Source: Dolichospermum sp046070105 (GTDB lineage: Bacteria; Cyanobacteriota; Cyanobacteriia; Cyanobacteriales; Nostocaceae). From it: a DNA stretch of 64,000 bases. This document shows, piece by piece, positions 1 to 8,661 of the stretch (positions are counted from its first letter, which is position 1; the number at the start of each line of letters is the position of its first letter). Below the pieces are notes generated by a model. That model ran no database searches. It saw only the letters and a list, made by a program, of their open reading frames with translations, and was not told the origin of the DNA. The translations under genes and the position numbers were made by a program. The stretch is from contig JBJUHT010000139.1 of NCBI GenBank assembly GCA_046070105.1, forward strand, positions 3,076 through 67,075. Direction: 5' to 3'.

Positions 1-558
1 TATCTATTGGTATACCTGTTTATGAATTTGTGCGGCTTTACTTGTGTGGTATTATTCTCTCTCCGCACGGGAACAGACCAAATTGCTGAATACTCTGGTT
101 TGTATCAAAAAGATCCTCTTCTCACACTGGGTTTAAGTATTTCTCTCCTGTCTTTGGGTGGTATTCCCCCATTAGCTGGGTTTTTTGGGAAAATTTACCT
201 ATTTTGGGCAGGTTGGCAAGCTGGTCTTTACTGGTTAGTTCTCCTCGGTTTAATTACTAGTGTGATTTCTATCTATTACTACATTCGTGTAGTTAAGATG
301 ATGGTGGTCAAAGAACCTCAAGAAATGTCCGAGGTAGTTAAAAATTATCCCCAAGTGCGTTGGGACTTACCAGGAATGAGACCTTTGCAAGTGACTTTGA
401 TAGTAACTTTGATAGCTACTACTATCTCTGGAATTTTATCCAATCCTTTGTTTACTTTGGTTAACAGTTCTGTTACTAACACTCCCATGTTACAAGCAGC
501 AAAGGTTACTAGTGTACAAGCTAGTGTGATTACCAATCAAGAGCCACAGCAATTTTAG
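1..558 (+). CDS. ndhB: NAD(P)H-quinone oxidoreductase subunit 2 (NdhB), C-terminal part
   Basis: Membrane subunit of the cyanobacterial NDH-1 complex, which carries cyclic and respiratory electron flow to plastoquinone in the thylakoid. The reading frame is open from base 1, so the gene begins before the window; only about 185 C-terminal residues of a roughly 520-residue protein are present. The segment with SLGGIPPLAGFFGK, the hydrophobic helix after it, and YYYIRVVKMM are hallmark NdhB sequence. The stop is TAG at 556-558. A run of repeats follows rather than another gene, so it is probably last in its unit. Identification is from family sequence memory and is firm. Confidence 0.95.
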   Translation, partial: YLLVYLFMNLCGFTCVVLFSLRTGTDQIAEYSGLYQKDPLLTLGLSISLLSLGGIPPLAGFFGKIYLFWAGWQAGLYWLVLLGLITSVISIYYYIRVVKMMVVKEPQEMSEVVKNYPQVRWDLPGMRPLQVTLIVTLIATTISGILSNPLFTLVNSSVTNTPMLQAAKVTSVQASVITNQEPQQF

Positions 559-653
559 GTTATTTCTCGGTAATGAGTAATAATGGGTAATAAAGCTGAT
601 CTACAATAAACGTCTAGCTCTCTTGTAGAGACGTTCTACGGAATGTCTCTACT

Positions 654-742
654 ATGAGGTACACCACGGGCGGGCAAGATGCCCACCCCACAAGAGTTTT
701 ATTATTAAAATTTGTACCTCATAGCAATGGAATCTGCTGTAA
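654..742. repeat. Dispersed MITE-like repeat, family A
   Basis: Begins ATGAGGTACA and ends TGTACCTCAT-AGCAATGG-AATCTGCTGTAA, with an internal hairpin GGGCAAGATGCCC followed by CCACAAGAGTTTTATTATT. Related copies lie at 28506-28595 (opposite orientation), 48504-48627, 63340-63500, and a core-only piece at 38014-38038. No protein is encoded. Seen directly in the sequence; the transposition mechanism is inferred. Confidence 0.7.
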
Positions 743-774
743 TTTATGTAATGATAATTACAAGATATTAAACT

Positions 775-888
775 AAGTAGGTGAGCGGAAAAAAACCGAC
801 ATAAGTAACGAAAAGTAAAGTTGCCCAAAACCTGTTCCCAGTTAAGAGTTCCCTTGTCATAACGACAATTTTTAACGCCAACCTACTT
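775..888. repeat. Dispersed repeat, family B, abutting the response regulator stop
   Basis: Starts AAGTAGGTGAGCGGAAAAAA and closes with ACCTACTT, giving an 8-bp terminal inverted repeat. The inner string AACGAAAAGTAAAGTTGCCC recurs at 19131-19231. The right end overlaps the TAA stop (887-889, minus strand) of the response regulator, so the element may supply that stop codon. Confidence 0.65.
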
Positions 889-1432
889 ACTTGATTTTCT
901 GTTTGATAAAAGCGACAATTTGATTAACCTGTTTTTTTAGTCCATCAATTTCTAATTGCATCTTGACAATTTTATCATTTAATGATTTTATCTCAGTGGG
1001 TGAATCTACCCTATTGACAGTAGATGTAAATTGGGGTGGGTTTAAGCCTTGCTGACCCTTTTTAGACTTGGCTATTGCTGATTTAATCGCGTTAATAAGT
1101 TGGGTTTTGTCAAAAGGTTTACCCAAAAATTCAAAATCTTCAAATGGTTCTACTAGTTTTTCTGTCACTTCTTCCTTACTGCCTGACATGATCACTAAAG
1201 GGATTTTCCGTAACTCTGGTTTAACTTGAATATTCTGGAAAATTTCCCAACCACTCATTTTCGGTAACAGAAAATCTAGTATGATCAAATTGAATTTTTC
1301 CTCAAGTATCAAATTGTACCCTTGCAACCCGTCGTTAGCCTCGATTACCTCGAAACCGGGGGGTAACATTTCTCTGATTTTTATTCTCACAACGCTGGTA
1401 TCGTCAATAACTAAAATTTTGTTATTTGCCAT
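887..1432 (-). CDS. Single-domain response regulator with coiled-coil tail
   Basis: A CheY-like receiver protein of 181 residues from the start chosen here (MANNKILVIDD). Visible receiver residues are the acidic pair D10/D11, phosphoacceptor D53 in LIILDFLLPKMSG, S83 in VIMSGS, and K105 in LGKPF. No DNA-binding or enzymatic output domain follows. Residues from about 145 to the end form a Leu/Ile/Lys-rich heptad pattern likely to be a coiled coil, so output is probably by protein-protein contact. An upstream in-frame TTG would add 25 residues, but the ATG at 1432 sits where the receiver fold begins and has an AGGA about 10 bases upstream. The stop lies inside the end of repeat family B. Partner kinase unknown. 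Confidence 0.85.
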   Translation of the reverse strand: MANNKILVIDDTSVVRIKIREMLPPGFEVIEANDGLQGYNLILEEKFNLIILDFLLPKMSGWEIFQNIQVKPELRKIPLVIMSGSKEEVTEKLVEPFEDFEFLGKPFDKTQLINAIKSAIAKSKKGQQGLNPPQFTSTVNRVDSPTEIKSLNDKIVKMQLEIDGLKKQVNQIVAFIKQKIK

Positions 1433-1635
1433 AGCTGCTGATCCTACTGAAACCTCATTGATTCGGATATTGTTAAATGCACTGATTATATTTAGGGTTT
1501 GTTGCAAGGTAGAGAATATAAGTATATATCATTTTTGATATAAACACAAGTGTTAGTTACTAACTGTAAATTAACTGATTTTGACGTTTAAGTAGTAAGA
1601 CTTGGTATTGGCGAGATAGATAAGTATATATTATT

Positions 1636-2529
1636 ATGAATTATTCACAAAAGGTTGACAAGTCAGAAATTATAACCATGCCTAGTTGGTTACGTCGTCC
1701 TCTAGGTAAAGCTAGTGAGATATCTACTGTCCAGCGGATCATTAAGCAGCGTCAAATTCATACAATTTGTGAAGAGGGGCGTTGTCCAAATCGGGGCGAA
1801 TGCTATGCTCAAAAAACAGCGACTTTTTTATTAATGGGTCCGACCTGTACCAGATCCTGTGCTTTTTGTCAAGTAGATAAAGGTCATGCCCCCATGGCTG
1901 TGGATGAACAGGAACCCCAAAAAGTGGCAGAATCAGTACAGCTTTTAGGATTGCGGTATGTGGTGTTAACTGCTGTAGCCCGTGATGATTTAGCTGATGG
2001 GGGAGCGGGTCATTTTGTCAAGACAATGGAGACTATCCGTGAATTGAACCCGGAAACTGAAATTGAAGTGTTAACATCAGATTTTTGGGGTAGTGGGGGT
2101 GTAGCTGGCCAACGTCAAAGTCTAGAGATGATAATTGAGGCTGAACCGGCTTGTTTTAACCATAATGTAGAAACAGTCCGCAGGTTAACCCCAACCGTGC
2201 GCCGAGGGGCAAAATATGACCGCTCTTTGGCTGTATTAGCGACAGTTAAAGAATTTAATGATCAGATTCCTACAAAGTCGGGTATGATGGTGGGTCACGG
2301 AGAAACAATGGAGGAATTAATTGAGACAATGGCGGATTTGCGCTTTGTAAAGTGCGATCGCTTGACCATTGGTCAATATATGCGCCCTTCTTTAGATCAT
2401 CTGCCGGTCCAAAAATATTGGACACCGGAGGAATTTACAGAATTAGGTGCTATAGCCAAGGATATGGGGTTTAATCATGTCCGTTCCGGTCCGTTGGTTC
2501 GCAGTTCCTACCACGCTGGGGAGGAATAG
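1636..2529 (+). CDS. lipA: Lipoyl synthase
   Basis: Radical-SAM enzyme that inserts two sulfur atoms into octanoyl groups on lipoate-dependent proteins (pyruvate dehydrogenase E2, glycine cleavage H). Both cluster motifs are visible: auxiliary cysteines C45, C50 and C56 (CEEGRCPNRGEC) and the radical-SAM CxxxCxxC at C71, C75 and C78 (CTRSCAFC). The RSSY motif, whose serine ligates the auxiliary cluster, is at residues 289-292. At 297 aa it is of normal length. The start ATG has no clear ribosome binding site. The stop codon is directly followed by a heptameric repeat tract. Confidence 0.96.
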   Translation: MNYSQKVDKSEIITMPSWLRRPLGKASEISTVQRIIKQRQIHTICEEGRCPNRGECYAQKTATFLLMGPTCTRSCAFCQVDKGHAPMAVDEQEPQKVAESVQLLGLRYVVLTAVARDDLADGGAGHFVKTMETIRELNPETEIEVLTSDFWGSGGVAGQRQSLEMIIEAEPACFNHNVETVRRLTPTVRRGAKYDRSLAVLATVKEFNDQIPTKSGMMVGHGETMEELIETMADLRFVKCDRLTIGQYMRPSLDHLPVQKYWTPEEFTELGAIAKDMGFNHVRSGPLVRSSYHAGEE

Positions 2530-2594
2530 GGAACAGGGAATAGGGAACAGGGGACAGGGAACAGGGGACAGGGGACAGGGAACAGGGGACAGGG
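2530..2594. repeat. Heptameric tandem repeat GGGAACA/GGGGACA
   Basis: About nine copies of a 7-bp unit starting immediately after the lipA stop codon. The same heptamer, read on the other strand as TGTTCCC, forms a perfect 15-copy tract at 28786-28890. This is the short tandemly repeated repetitive (STRR) sequence type known from heterocystous cyanobacteria. Confidence 0.9.
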
Positions 2595-2621
2595 GTGCAG
2601 AGGAGAAGATTTTTCCTACCA

Positions 2622-3128
2622 ACCACTGACAACTGACCACCAACAACTGACAACTGACCAATGACAACTGACCACCAACAACTGACAACTGACCACCAAC
2701 AACTGACCACCAACAACTGACAACTGACCACCAACAACTGACCACCAACAACTGACCACCAACAACTGACAACCAACAACTGACAACTGACAACTGACAA
2801 CCAACAACTGACAACTGACAACCAACAACGAACAACGAACAACTGACAACTGACAACGAACAACTGACAACGAACAACTGACAACGAACAACTGACAACT
2901 GACAACTGACAACTGACAACTGACAACGAACAACTGACAACTGACAACTGACAACTGACAACTGACAACTGACAACTGACAACTGACAACTGACAACTGA
3001 CCACTGACCACTGACCACCGACCACTGACCACTGACCACCGACCACTGACCACTGACCACCGACCACTGACCACTGACCACCGACCACCGACCACTGACC
3101 ACTGACAACGGACAACTGACCACTGACC
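2622..3128. repeat. Long heptameric tandem repeat (AACTGAC and variants)
   Basis: Roughly 500 bp of degenerate 7-bp units: AACTGAC, CAACTGA-CC, CAACGAA, then ACTGACC/ACCGACC toward the right end. Sub-blocks of variants are clustered, as expected from slippage and unequal exchange. Because 21 bp is three units, all three minus-strand frames stay open and produce artefactual VVSCQLS-type ORFs; these are not genes. The tract separates lipA from psaX. Confidence 0.92.
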
Positions 3129-3217
3129 AACCTAACAAAAATATTTTTAAAGAATTTGCAAAATTGGCGCGTGAGTTTGCTATTTCTTAAAAAGTCACGA
3201 AATTAGGAGAACCGCTT

Positions 3218-3337
3218 ATGACCGCTAAAAGCAAACCCGCTGCTAAACCTTCCTACGCTTTTCGTACTGGTTGGGCTTTATTACTTTTGGCTGTGAACTT
3301 TTTGGTAGCAGCTTACTACTTCCACATTATTGAATAG
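3218..3337 (+). CDS. psaX: Photosystem I 4.8 kDa protein PsaX
   Basis: A 39-residue protein (MTAKSKPAAKPSYAF...) with one transmembrane helix, LLLLAVNFLVAAYYF. The pattern K-P-x-Y-A-F-R-T-x-W-A followed by LLLAINFLVAAYYF-type sequence matches PsaX, a single-span subunit at the periphery of cyanobacterial photosystem I that helps hold chlorophyll and carotenoid. The ATG is preceded by AGGAGAACCGCTT, a good ribosome binding site. It stands alone between the heptamer tract and the convergent permease gene. Confidence 0.88.
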   Translation: MTAKSKPAAKPSYAFRTGWALLLLAVNFLVAAYYFHIIE

Positions 3338-3365
3338 TTAGTAGTTAGAAGTAGGCTGGTGCTGC

Positions 3366-4235
3366 TTAAATTGTGCCTTTGAATAAACCCTTGGGACGAA
3401 TAAGCAGCACCAAAATCATGATTAATAGGGCTACACCTTGTTTATACTGTGAACCTAGCCAAGGGGTGCTAACTTCTTGGACAATACCAATTATAAAGGC
3501 AGCGGCGATCGCTCCGTAAGGATTGCCAATTCCACCCAAAATTACAGAAGCGAATAGGGGTAAGATTAAAAACCAACCCATATTTGGACGCACGGCTGTA
3601 ATTAGCCCGTACATACTACCTCCCAAGGAAGTGAATGTACCAGCAATTACCCAAGTCCAAAGAATTACTCTATCAACATTAATACCCGATACTCTAGCCA
3701 AATCTAAATCGTCGGCCACTGCTCGCATAGCTTTACCAACTTTGGTATTTTGTAGTAGGTAGTGAAGGGATAAAATAGCCAAAATAGCTAATCCCAGTAC
3801 CAATAATTGATTTTGCGGTACTCTTAATGTACCAAATTCTAAAGCTGATATCACGGGGAGATTATAGTTTTGGTTTTTACCACCCCAGATAAAAATAATG
3901 CCGTTGCGGAGGAATAAGGCCAGCCCAATAGAGATGATAATTAGACTTGTGGAGGTGGCACGAATAGACCGCATTTTTGACCACAGTAATTTTTCTGCTA
4001 GTAACATTCCTCCTACTGTTCCCAAGGCTGCTAAAATCATTGACAGCCAAATATTTACACCTATACTATTGGTAATCAGGGTTAGATAAGCACCTAAAGT
4101 GAGAAAGTCACCATGGGCAAAATTAGATAGCCGTAAAATCCCGTAGGTAAGAGTTAGTCCGACGGCTGCGAGGGCAATAATGCTACCTACAGCAATACCG
4201 TTAATGATTAATTGAGCAAATTGTTCTATATCCAT
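3366..4235 (-). CDS. Branched-chain/neutral amino-acid ABC transporter permease (LivH family)
   Basis: Inner-membrane permease of 289 aa with about eight hydrophobic segments. The N-terminal NGIAVGSIIALAAVGLTLTYG and the SNFAHGDFLTLGAY stretch are the LivH signature; SGINVDRVILWTWVIAG and GGIGNPYGAIAAA are the cytoplasmic coupling region. In Anabaena the corresponding permease NatD works with NatC and two ATPases in neutral amino-acid uptake, which recovers amino acids leaked from filaments. No sibling subunits are adjacent, as is usual for the scattered nat genes. Assignment to NatD specifically is inference; the family is firm. Confidence 0.9.
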   Translation of the reverse strand: MDIEQFAQLIINGIAVGSIIALAAVGLTLTYGILRLSNFAHGDFLTLGAYLTLITNSIGVNIWLSMILAALGTVGGMLLAEKLLWSKMRSIRATSTSLIIISIGLALFLRNGIIFIWGGKNQNYNLPVISALEFGTLRVPQNQLLVLGLAILAILSLHYLLQNTKVGKAMRAVADDLDLARVSGINVDRVILWTWVIAGTFTSLGGSMYGLITAVRPNMGWFLILPLFASVILGGIGNPYGAIAAAFIIGIVQEVSTPWLGSQYKQGVALLIMILVLLIRPKGLFKGTI

Positions 4236-4446
4236 AATGAGGTAACTGTCATCTTTTGACCCTTTTTTATTGTATATAATCCTAACTTTCAGTTATGGGT
4301 TTTGTAAATGGAATATGTAAACTTTTCTTACAAAATTATCTATATATTGAGAAAATAATAGAACATAATCATGTTAACATAATCTCAAACAAAATAATTT
4401 AGTTAATCCAAGTTATATCAAGCAATTAATTACCAAGGCTAATAAA

Positions 4447-5772
4447 ATGACAGATACCCATATTCCCCAACTCGATAATTGTAGTTCAACAGTTATCCTG
4501 AATTATTTTGAAAATTCCTGGGAGCTAGAAGAGACTCTAATGAAGAGTTTAGTTGAGGAGAAAACATTTTATCTAAATCCCGATCCTTTCAGAAATAAAT
4601 TAATTTTCTATCTGGGACATTCCGCCGTTTTTTATATCAACAAATTAGTTAGTGTTGGTTTATTAAAGAATCGGATTAATCCCCAATATGAAACTCTATT
4701 TGAAATTGGTGTTGATCCAGAAACACCAGCAGAACTAGAGCAAACTATTCAAGGAGTTAAGTGGCCTGACGTTGAAAAAGTTTGGGAATATAGAGACAAA
4801 GCTAGGTCAGAAATTACAGCTATTATTATTAATAATAGCTGTAATTTACCCATTGATCAACAACATCCTATTTGGGCTTTATTAATGGGAATAGAACATA
4901 GTCGCATTCATTTTGAGACTTCTTCAATGCTATTGCGTCAACTCCCTGTTGATAAATTAAAACGTCCTCCAGGATGGAATTATGCCCCCAGTAATGGAGA
5001 AATTCCTGATAATCAAATGCGAGAAATTGCCGGTGGTGTTGTTAAATTAGGAAAGAGTCAGGATGATTTAACTTTTGGTTGGGATAGTGAATATGGTAAT
5101 TTAGAGGTTGAAGTTCAACCATTTTTAGCCAGTGAAAATTTAATTACCAATGGCGAATTTTTAGAATTTGTTCAAGGTGGAGGTTATGAAAATCCAGATT
5201 ATTGGAATGTGGAATCTTGGCAATGGAAAGAATCATATAATGTAGAATATCCTAAGTTTTGGATATTAGTAAATAATGATCAATATCGTTATCGTGCCGT
5301 ATTTGATGAAATGGATTTACCATTAGATTGGCCAGTGGAGGTAAACTATTATGAAGCAATGGCTTACTGTCGCTGGAAAGGTGGTAATATTCGTTTGATG
5401 ACAGAAGCAGAATGGAATCAAGCTTTGAAAATATCTGAAGATTCTAGGTTATCAAATAACTACAATCTCAACTTACAATTTATTTCCCCAACTCCTGTAG
5501 GAATGTTTGCAGAAAATAATCAATCTGGTATTTCTGACTTACGGGGTAATGTTTGGGAATGGTCATCTAGTACATTTTATCCGTTACCAGGATTTAAAAC
5601 CCATGATCTTTATCCAGATCAATCTGCACCATTTTTTGATAATAAACATTTTATGATGTTGGGTGGTTCTTGGGCAACGAATGGTACAATGGCTTTACCT
5701 TGTTATCGTAACTGGTTTCGTCCGTTTTTTTATCAGCACGTCGGTTTTAGAATTGCTGAAAGTTTGGATTAG
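4447..5772 (+). CDS. egtB: Ergothioneine sulfoxide synthase EgtB (OvoA-like type)
   Basis: Non-haem iron enzyme joining a sulfur donor to trimethyl-histidine in ergothioneine synthesis. An N-terminal DinB-like four-helix domain carries the iron ligands: H58 (LGHSA) and the HxxxHxE motif H151-H155-E157 (EHSRIHFE). The C-terminal half is a formylglycine-generating-enzyme/sulfatase-modifying fold (NVWEWSSS, GGSW, YRNWFRPFF, GFRIAE). The N-terminal text (FYLNPDPFRNKLIFYLGHSA, LFEIGVDPETP) resembles OvoA, the ovothiol enzyme, more than actinobacterial EgtB, but OvoA's C-terminal methyltransferase is missing (441 aa). The next gene is egtD, which points to ergothioneine as product. Cyanobacterial EgtB enzymes are known to have arisen from OvoA-like ancestors. 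Confidence 0.9.
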   Translation: MTDTHIPQLDNCSSTVILNYFENSWELEETLMKSLVEEKTFYLNPDPFRNKLIFYLGHSAVFYINKLVSVGLLKNRINPQYETLFEIGVDPETPAELEQTIQGVKWPDVEKVWEYRDKARSEITAIIINNSCNLPIDQQHPIWALLMGIEHSRIHFETSSMLLRQLPVDKLKRPPGWNYAPSNGEIPDNQMREIAGGVVKLGKSQDDLTFGWDSEYGNLEVEVQPFLASENLITNGEFLEFVQGGGYENPDYWNVESWQWKESYNVEYPKFWILVNNDQYRYRAVFDEMDLPLDWPVEVNYYEAMAYCRWKGGNIRLMTEAEWNQALKISEDSRLSNNYNLNLQFISPTPVGMFAENNQSGISDLRGNVWEWSSSTFYPLPGFKTHDLYPDQSAPFFDNKHFMMLGGSWATNGTMALPCYRNWFRPFFYQHVGFRIAESLD

Positions 5773-5855
5773 GTGACAGATTACAGGTGACAGTTTGAAA
5801 GGATTGAAAAAACTGTCAATAGTTAATTTACAGTTAATTTCTGAGGACATTTACC

Positions 5856-6848
5856 ATGGTTTTAGAAACATTAAATCAACAAGTTCTGACAGTTTTAGAT
5901 CATCATTATCAAGAATTAGCTATTGATGGTAAAGATGTGATTGAAGGACTGAGTAAAAAACAAAAAAATTTACCCGCAAAATACTTTTATGATGATCCTG
6001 GTTCTCTATTATTTGAAAAGATTTGTGAGTTACCAGAATATTATCCGACCCGCACAGAAGCATGGATTTTAAATCAATATGCTGATGAAATTGTGGAAAT
6101 TACAAATTGTTGTCAGTTGATAGAATTGGGTAGTGGAAGTTCTACAAAAACTCAAGCTTTATTAACTGCTTATCAAAAAATTGCTGATTCTTGTAGATAT
6201 CTTCCTATTGATGTGAGTGGAGGTATTCTAAAAACTAGTGTTTTACAGTTACAAGAGAAATATCCTGATATTGCTATTCATGGTTTATTAGGAACTTACG
6301 AACAAGCATTAGTACATTTGGAAACAAATTATTTACAGTCTCGAATGGTTTTCTTTTTGGGAAGTTCTTTAGGGAATTTTAACTCAGAAGAATGTGATGG
6401 TTTTTTAAATCAAGTTTCTCGCACTTTACAACCTGGGGATTATTTTTTATTGGGTATTGATTTACAAAAACCCAAAGAAATTTTAGAACCAGCTTATAAT
6501 GATAGTCAAAATGTCACTGCTGCTTTTAATTTGAATATGCTTTCTCATTTGAATTGGCGTTTTCAAGGTAATTTTGATCTCAACTTGTTTAAACACCAAG
6601 CAATTTATAATCACGTTGATCATCAAATTGAAATGTATTTACATTGTCGAAAAAGTCATTGGGTTAATTTACAAATATTAGATTTAAAGGTGCATTTTGC
6701 AGAGGGAGAAAGTATATTAACAGAGATTTCTCGTAAGTTTGATTTAGCTAAAATGTCACAACAACTAGACAGCAAAGGATTAAAAACCGTCAAAACTTGG
6801 ACTGACGAAAAAAGATGGTTTGGTTTGATTTTGTGTCAAGTTGGATAA
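5856..6848 (+). CDS. egtD: L-histidine N-alpha-methyltransferase EgtD
   Basis: SAM-dependent enzyme that trimethylates histidine to hercynine, the substrate of EgtB, in the cytoplasm. Visible features are the family N-terminal block KYFYDDPGSLLFEKICELPEY (42-62 region) with YYPTRTE, the SAM-binding ELGSGSSTKT at 90-99, FFLGSSLGNF, and the C-terminal substrate-lid region. Length 330 aa is normal. The ATG at 5856 follows TGAGGAC. It lies 83 bp after egtB in the same direction, so the two are probably one operon forming a two-enzyme ergothioneine pathway (no EgtA, EgtC or EgtE seen nearby). Confidence 0.94.
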   Translation: MVLETLNQQVLTVLDHHYQELAIDGKDVIEGLSKKQKNLPAKYFYDDPGSLLFEKICELPEYYPTRTEAWILNQYADEIVEITNCCQLIELGSGSSTKTQALLTAYQKIADSCRYLPIDVSGGILKTSVLQLQEKYPDIAIHGLLGTYEQALVHLETNYLQSRMVFFLGSSLGNFNSEECDGFLNQVSRTLQPGDYFLLGIDLQKPKEILEPAYNDSQNVTAAFNLNMLSHLNWRFQGNFDLNLFKHQAIYNHVDHQIEMYLHCRKSHWVNLQILDLKVHFAEGESILTEISRKFDLAKMSQQLDSKGLKTVKTWTDEKRWFGLILCQVG

Positions 6849-6974
6849 GTTGAATATCAGTATTCATTATATTTGTCATGAAAATAGAAATTTTTTTACT
6901 GATAAAATACTGAATGCTGATAATTATCATTCATATATATCTCGATATATCCAATTAATTTAGGAGTTAGCAAA

Positions 6975-7835
6975 ATGCAAAAATTATTTAATTTCTGTTT
7001 TAAAATGGAGTTTTACCTCAAAATTACTGTTAGTTGTACATTTACCCAACAGTTGTTTTATTTCCTATTAAAGAATCAAAAACTAAATTTTATTACCCAA
7101 GTATTATTATACTGGTTGGTTGGTAGTATTTCATTCTATGCTGTTGGTATTTTCATTGAGAAAGTTATTAAAAGGGATGATAATTTACTTAAAAAACTCA
7201 CAGCAAGAGTTAAAAATGTGAAAAAACAATCATTTCCTAAGTTCACCTTAAAAGGTATTTTTACAGGAGAAATAAAAGCTATAATTACTGCATTAATCAT
7301 TATTTATTTAGCACCTGAAGTACATAGAGGTAATGGTTTAATGGTAAATATGGGGTGGTTTTTTATGAGAATAGTTGCTGCTGATTTCTGCTTTTATGTA
7401 GCTCATAGATTATTTCATACAAAACCATTGCTAAAAATTTATCTTAAACATCATAATTTTCAAGATACATCCAGTTTTGTTGCTGGACATAAAAGCCTAA
7501 TGGAATATATTATTGTTACTATCACAGATGCGTTACCTATTTTTATATTTGGATATGATATTACTCAACTTTGTGCATGGACTTTAATTGGTAACATTTA
7601 TAATTTAGAAGGTCATAGTTCATTATCAATGTTTTTTATTACTTCAAATTTTCACGATTTACATCATACAGATTTTAATGGTAATTATGGTATTAATGGT
7701 TTTTGGGACAGAGTATTTAATACTCTAAATCCTATTCATAAAAAAACCGGAATTATGTTTCCCGTAACTGCATTAGAATGTAAAATTAATACTATTTTTA
7801 GTGAACTAAATATTAGAAAACTTGTAAATAAGTGA
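6975..7835 (+). CDS. Sterol desaturase / fatty-acid hydroxylase superfamily membrane protein
   Basis: A 286-residue di-iron membrane oxygenase candidate. Histidine clusters are in the usual order: H144RLFH148, H159-H160 (KHHNF), H172 (GHKS), H214 (EGHSS) and H227xxH230H231 (HDLHH). Several hydrophobic segments (about 41-62, 103-115, 125-145, 180-212) surround them. This is the ERG3/C5-sterol desaturase-like hydroxylase family; the substrate cannot be read from sequence and may be a carotenoid, sterol-like lipid or fatty chain. It starts with an ATG after GGAGTTAGCAAA. It follows egtD by 126 bp, and co-regulation with the egt genes is possible but not shown. Confidence 0.85.
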   Translation: MQKLFNFCFKMEFYLKITVSCTFTQQLFYFLLKNQKLNFITQVLLYWLVGSISFYAVGIFIEKVIKRDDNLLKKLTARVKNVKKQSFPKFTLKGIFTGEIKAIITALIIIYLAPEVHRGNGLMVNMGWFFMRIVAADFCFYVAHRLFHTKPLLKIYLKHHNFQDTSSFVAGHKSLMEYIIVTITDALPIFIFGYDITQLCAWTLIGNIYNLEGHSSLSMFFITSNFHDLHHTDFNGNYGINGFWDRVFNTLNPIHKKTGIMFPVTALECKINTIFSELNIRKLVNK

Positions 7836-7880
7836 TACAATGAATTTATTATAGTAATCAAACTCATTCATTAACTAACC

Positions 7881-8375
7881 ATGAAACCACAACCTATTAC
7901 CCCACAACCAGGACAAGAATCTGTTTGGAATTATCCTCGTCCTGCTATTTTACAAGATACCGACAAACATCTCAAAGTTATTTGTAATGGGATTGTTTTA
8001 GCAGAAACAACCCAAGCAAAAAGAGTATTAGAAACTAGTCATCCTCCAGGTTATTATATTCCTGCTGAAGATATTAAAACAGAATATTTAATAGCAACAG
8101 CTAAAAAAAGTATGTGTGAATGGAAAGGTATTTGTGAATATTATGATATTTCCATTGGTGATAAATATGTAAATAATGCAGCTTGGAAATATATTCAATC
8201 TACTCCTAACTTTAAATCACTTCAAGAACATTATAGTTTTTACCCTGGTTTAATGGATGCTTGTTATGTTAATGATGAGTTAGTTATACCTCAAGTTGGT
8301 AATTTTTATGGAGGATGGATAACCAGTGATATTGTTGGACCATTTAAAGGAGAACCTGGTACTTGGGGATGGTAA
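7881..8375 (+). CDS. DUF427 family protein
   Basis: A 164-residue cytoplasmic protein of the DUF427 family: WNYPRPA, the V-x-C-N-G-x-x-x-A-x-T strand, ETSHPPGYYIPAEDI, and the closing YPGLMDACYVNDE-type region. Residues W97-K98-G99 in MCEWKG are the central conserved motif. Some cyanobacterial and plant members sit beside redox or stress genes; no reaction is assigned. It is 45 bp after the hydroxylase gene on the same strand and may share its transcript. Confidence 0.85.
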   Translation: MKPQPITPQPGQESVWNYPRPAILQDTDKHLKVICNGIVLAETTQAKRVLETSHPPGYYIPAEDIKTEYLIATAKKSMCEWKGICEYYDISIGDKYVNNAAWKYIQSTPNFKSLQEHYSFYPGLMDACYVNDELVIPQVGNFYGGWITSDIVGPFKGEPGTWGW

Positions 8376-8387
8376 ATAAGTTTTCGG

Positions 8388-8470
8388 AGGTTAGGTTAAG
8401 CGATAGCGCAACCCAACAAAAACCTATTAATCTATCAATGTTGGGTAACAAAAATCAACCCAACCCACTT
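8388..8470. repeat. Dispersed GTTGGGT/ACCCAAC repeat
   Basis: Contains AAGCGATAGCGCAACCCAAC followed by ATGTTGGGTAAC and CAACCCAACCC. The same composite (GCGATAGCGCAACCCAACA) occurs at 54722-54790, and shorter forms occur at 42240-42271, 57250-57372, 58500-58600, 62778-62806 and 63500-63645. Several copies can fold as hairpins and lie just 3' of genes. Confidence 0.7.
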
Positions 8471-8661
8471 TTCTGAACAATAACTGGGTTAATTAAAAAA
8501 TATTCTCAACCCTTAATCCAGAAAATTATCGCTCACATTGCCTTGTTTGAAGGCATGAAATTATGTTCTTTATTTCCGCAATATTATGAATAGGAGAATT
8601 GAGTTGATATCTTACTATTTGATGTTTTTTATACCTAAGTCAGTCCTATTGATTTTATCTC

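Noticed and set aside
2622..3128. Possible CRISPR array
   Set aside because: Units are 7 bp and contiguous with no unique spacers, and no cas genes are nearby. No CRISPR array was seen elsewhere.
2443..3138. Three overlapping minus-strand ORFs of 159-231 codons with VVSCQLS-type repeats
   Set aside because: They arise only because a 7-bp repeat keeps all frames open; no start context, no family, and they overlap the end of lipA.
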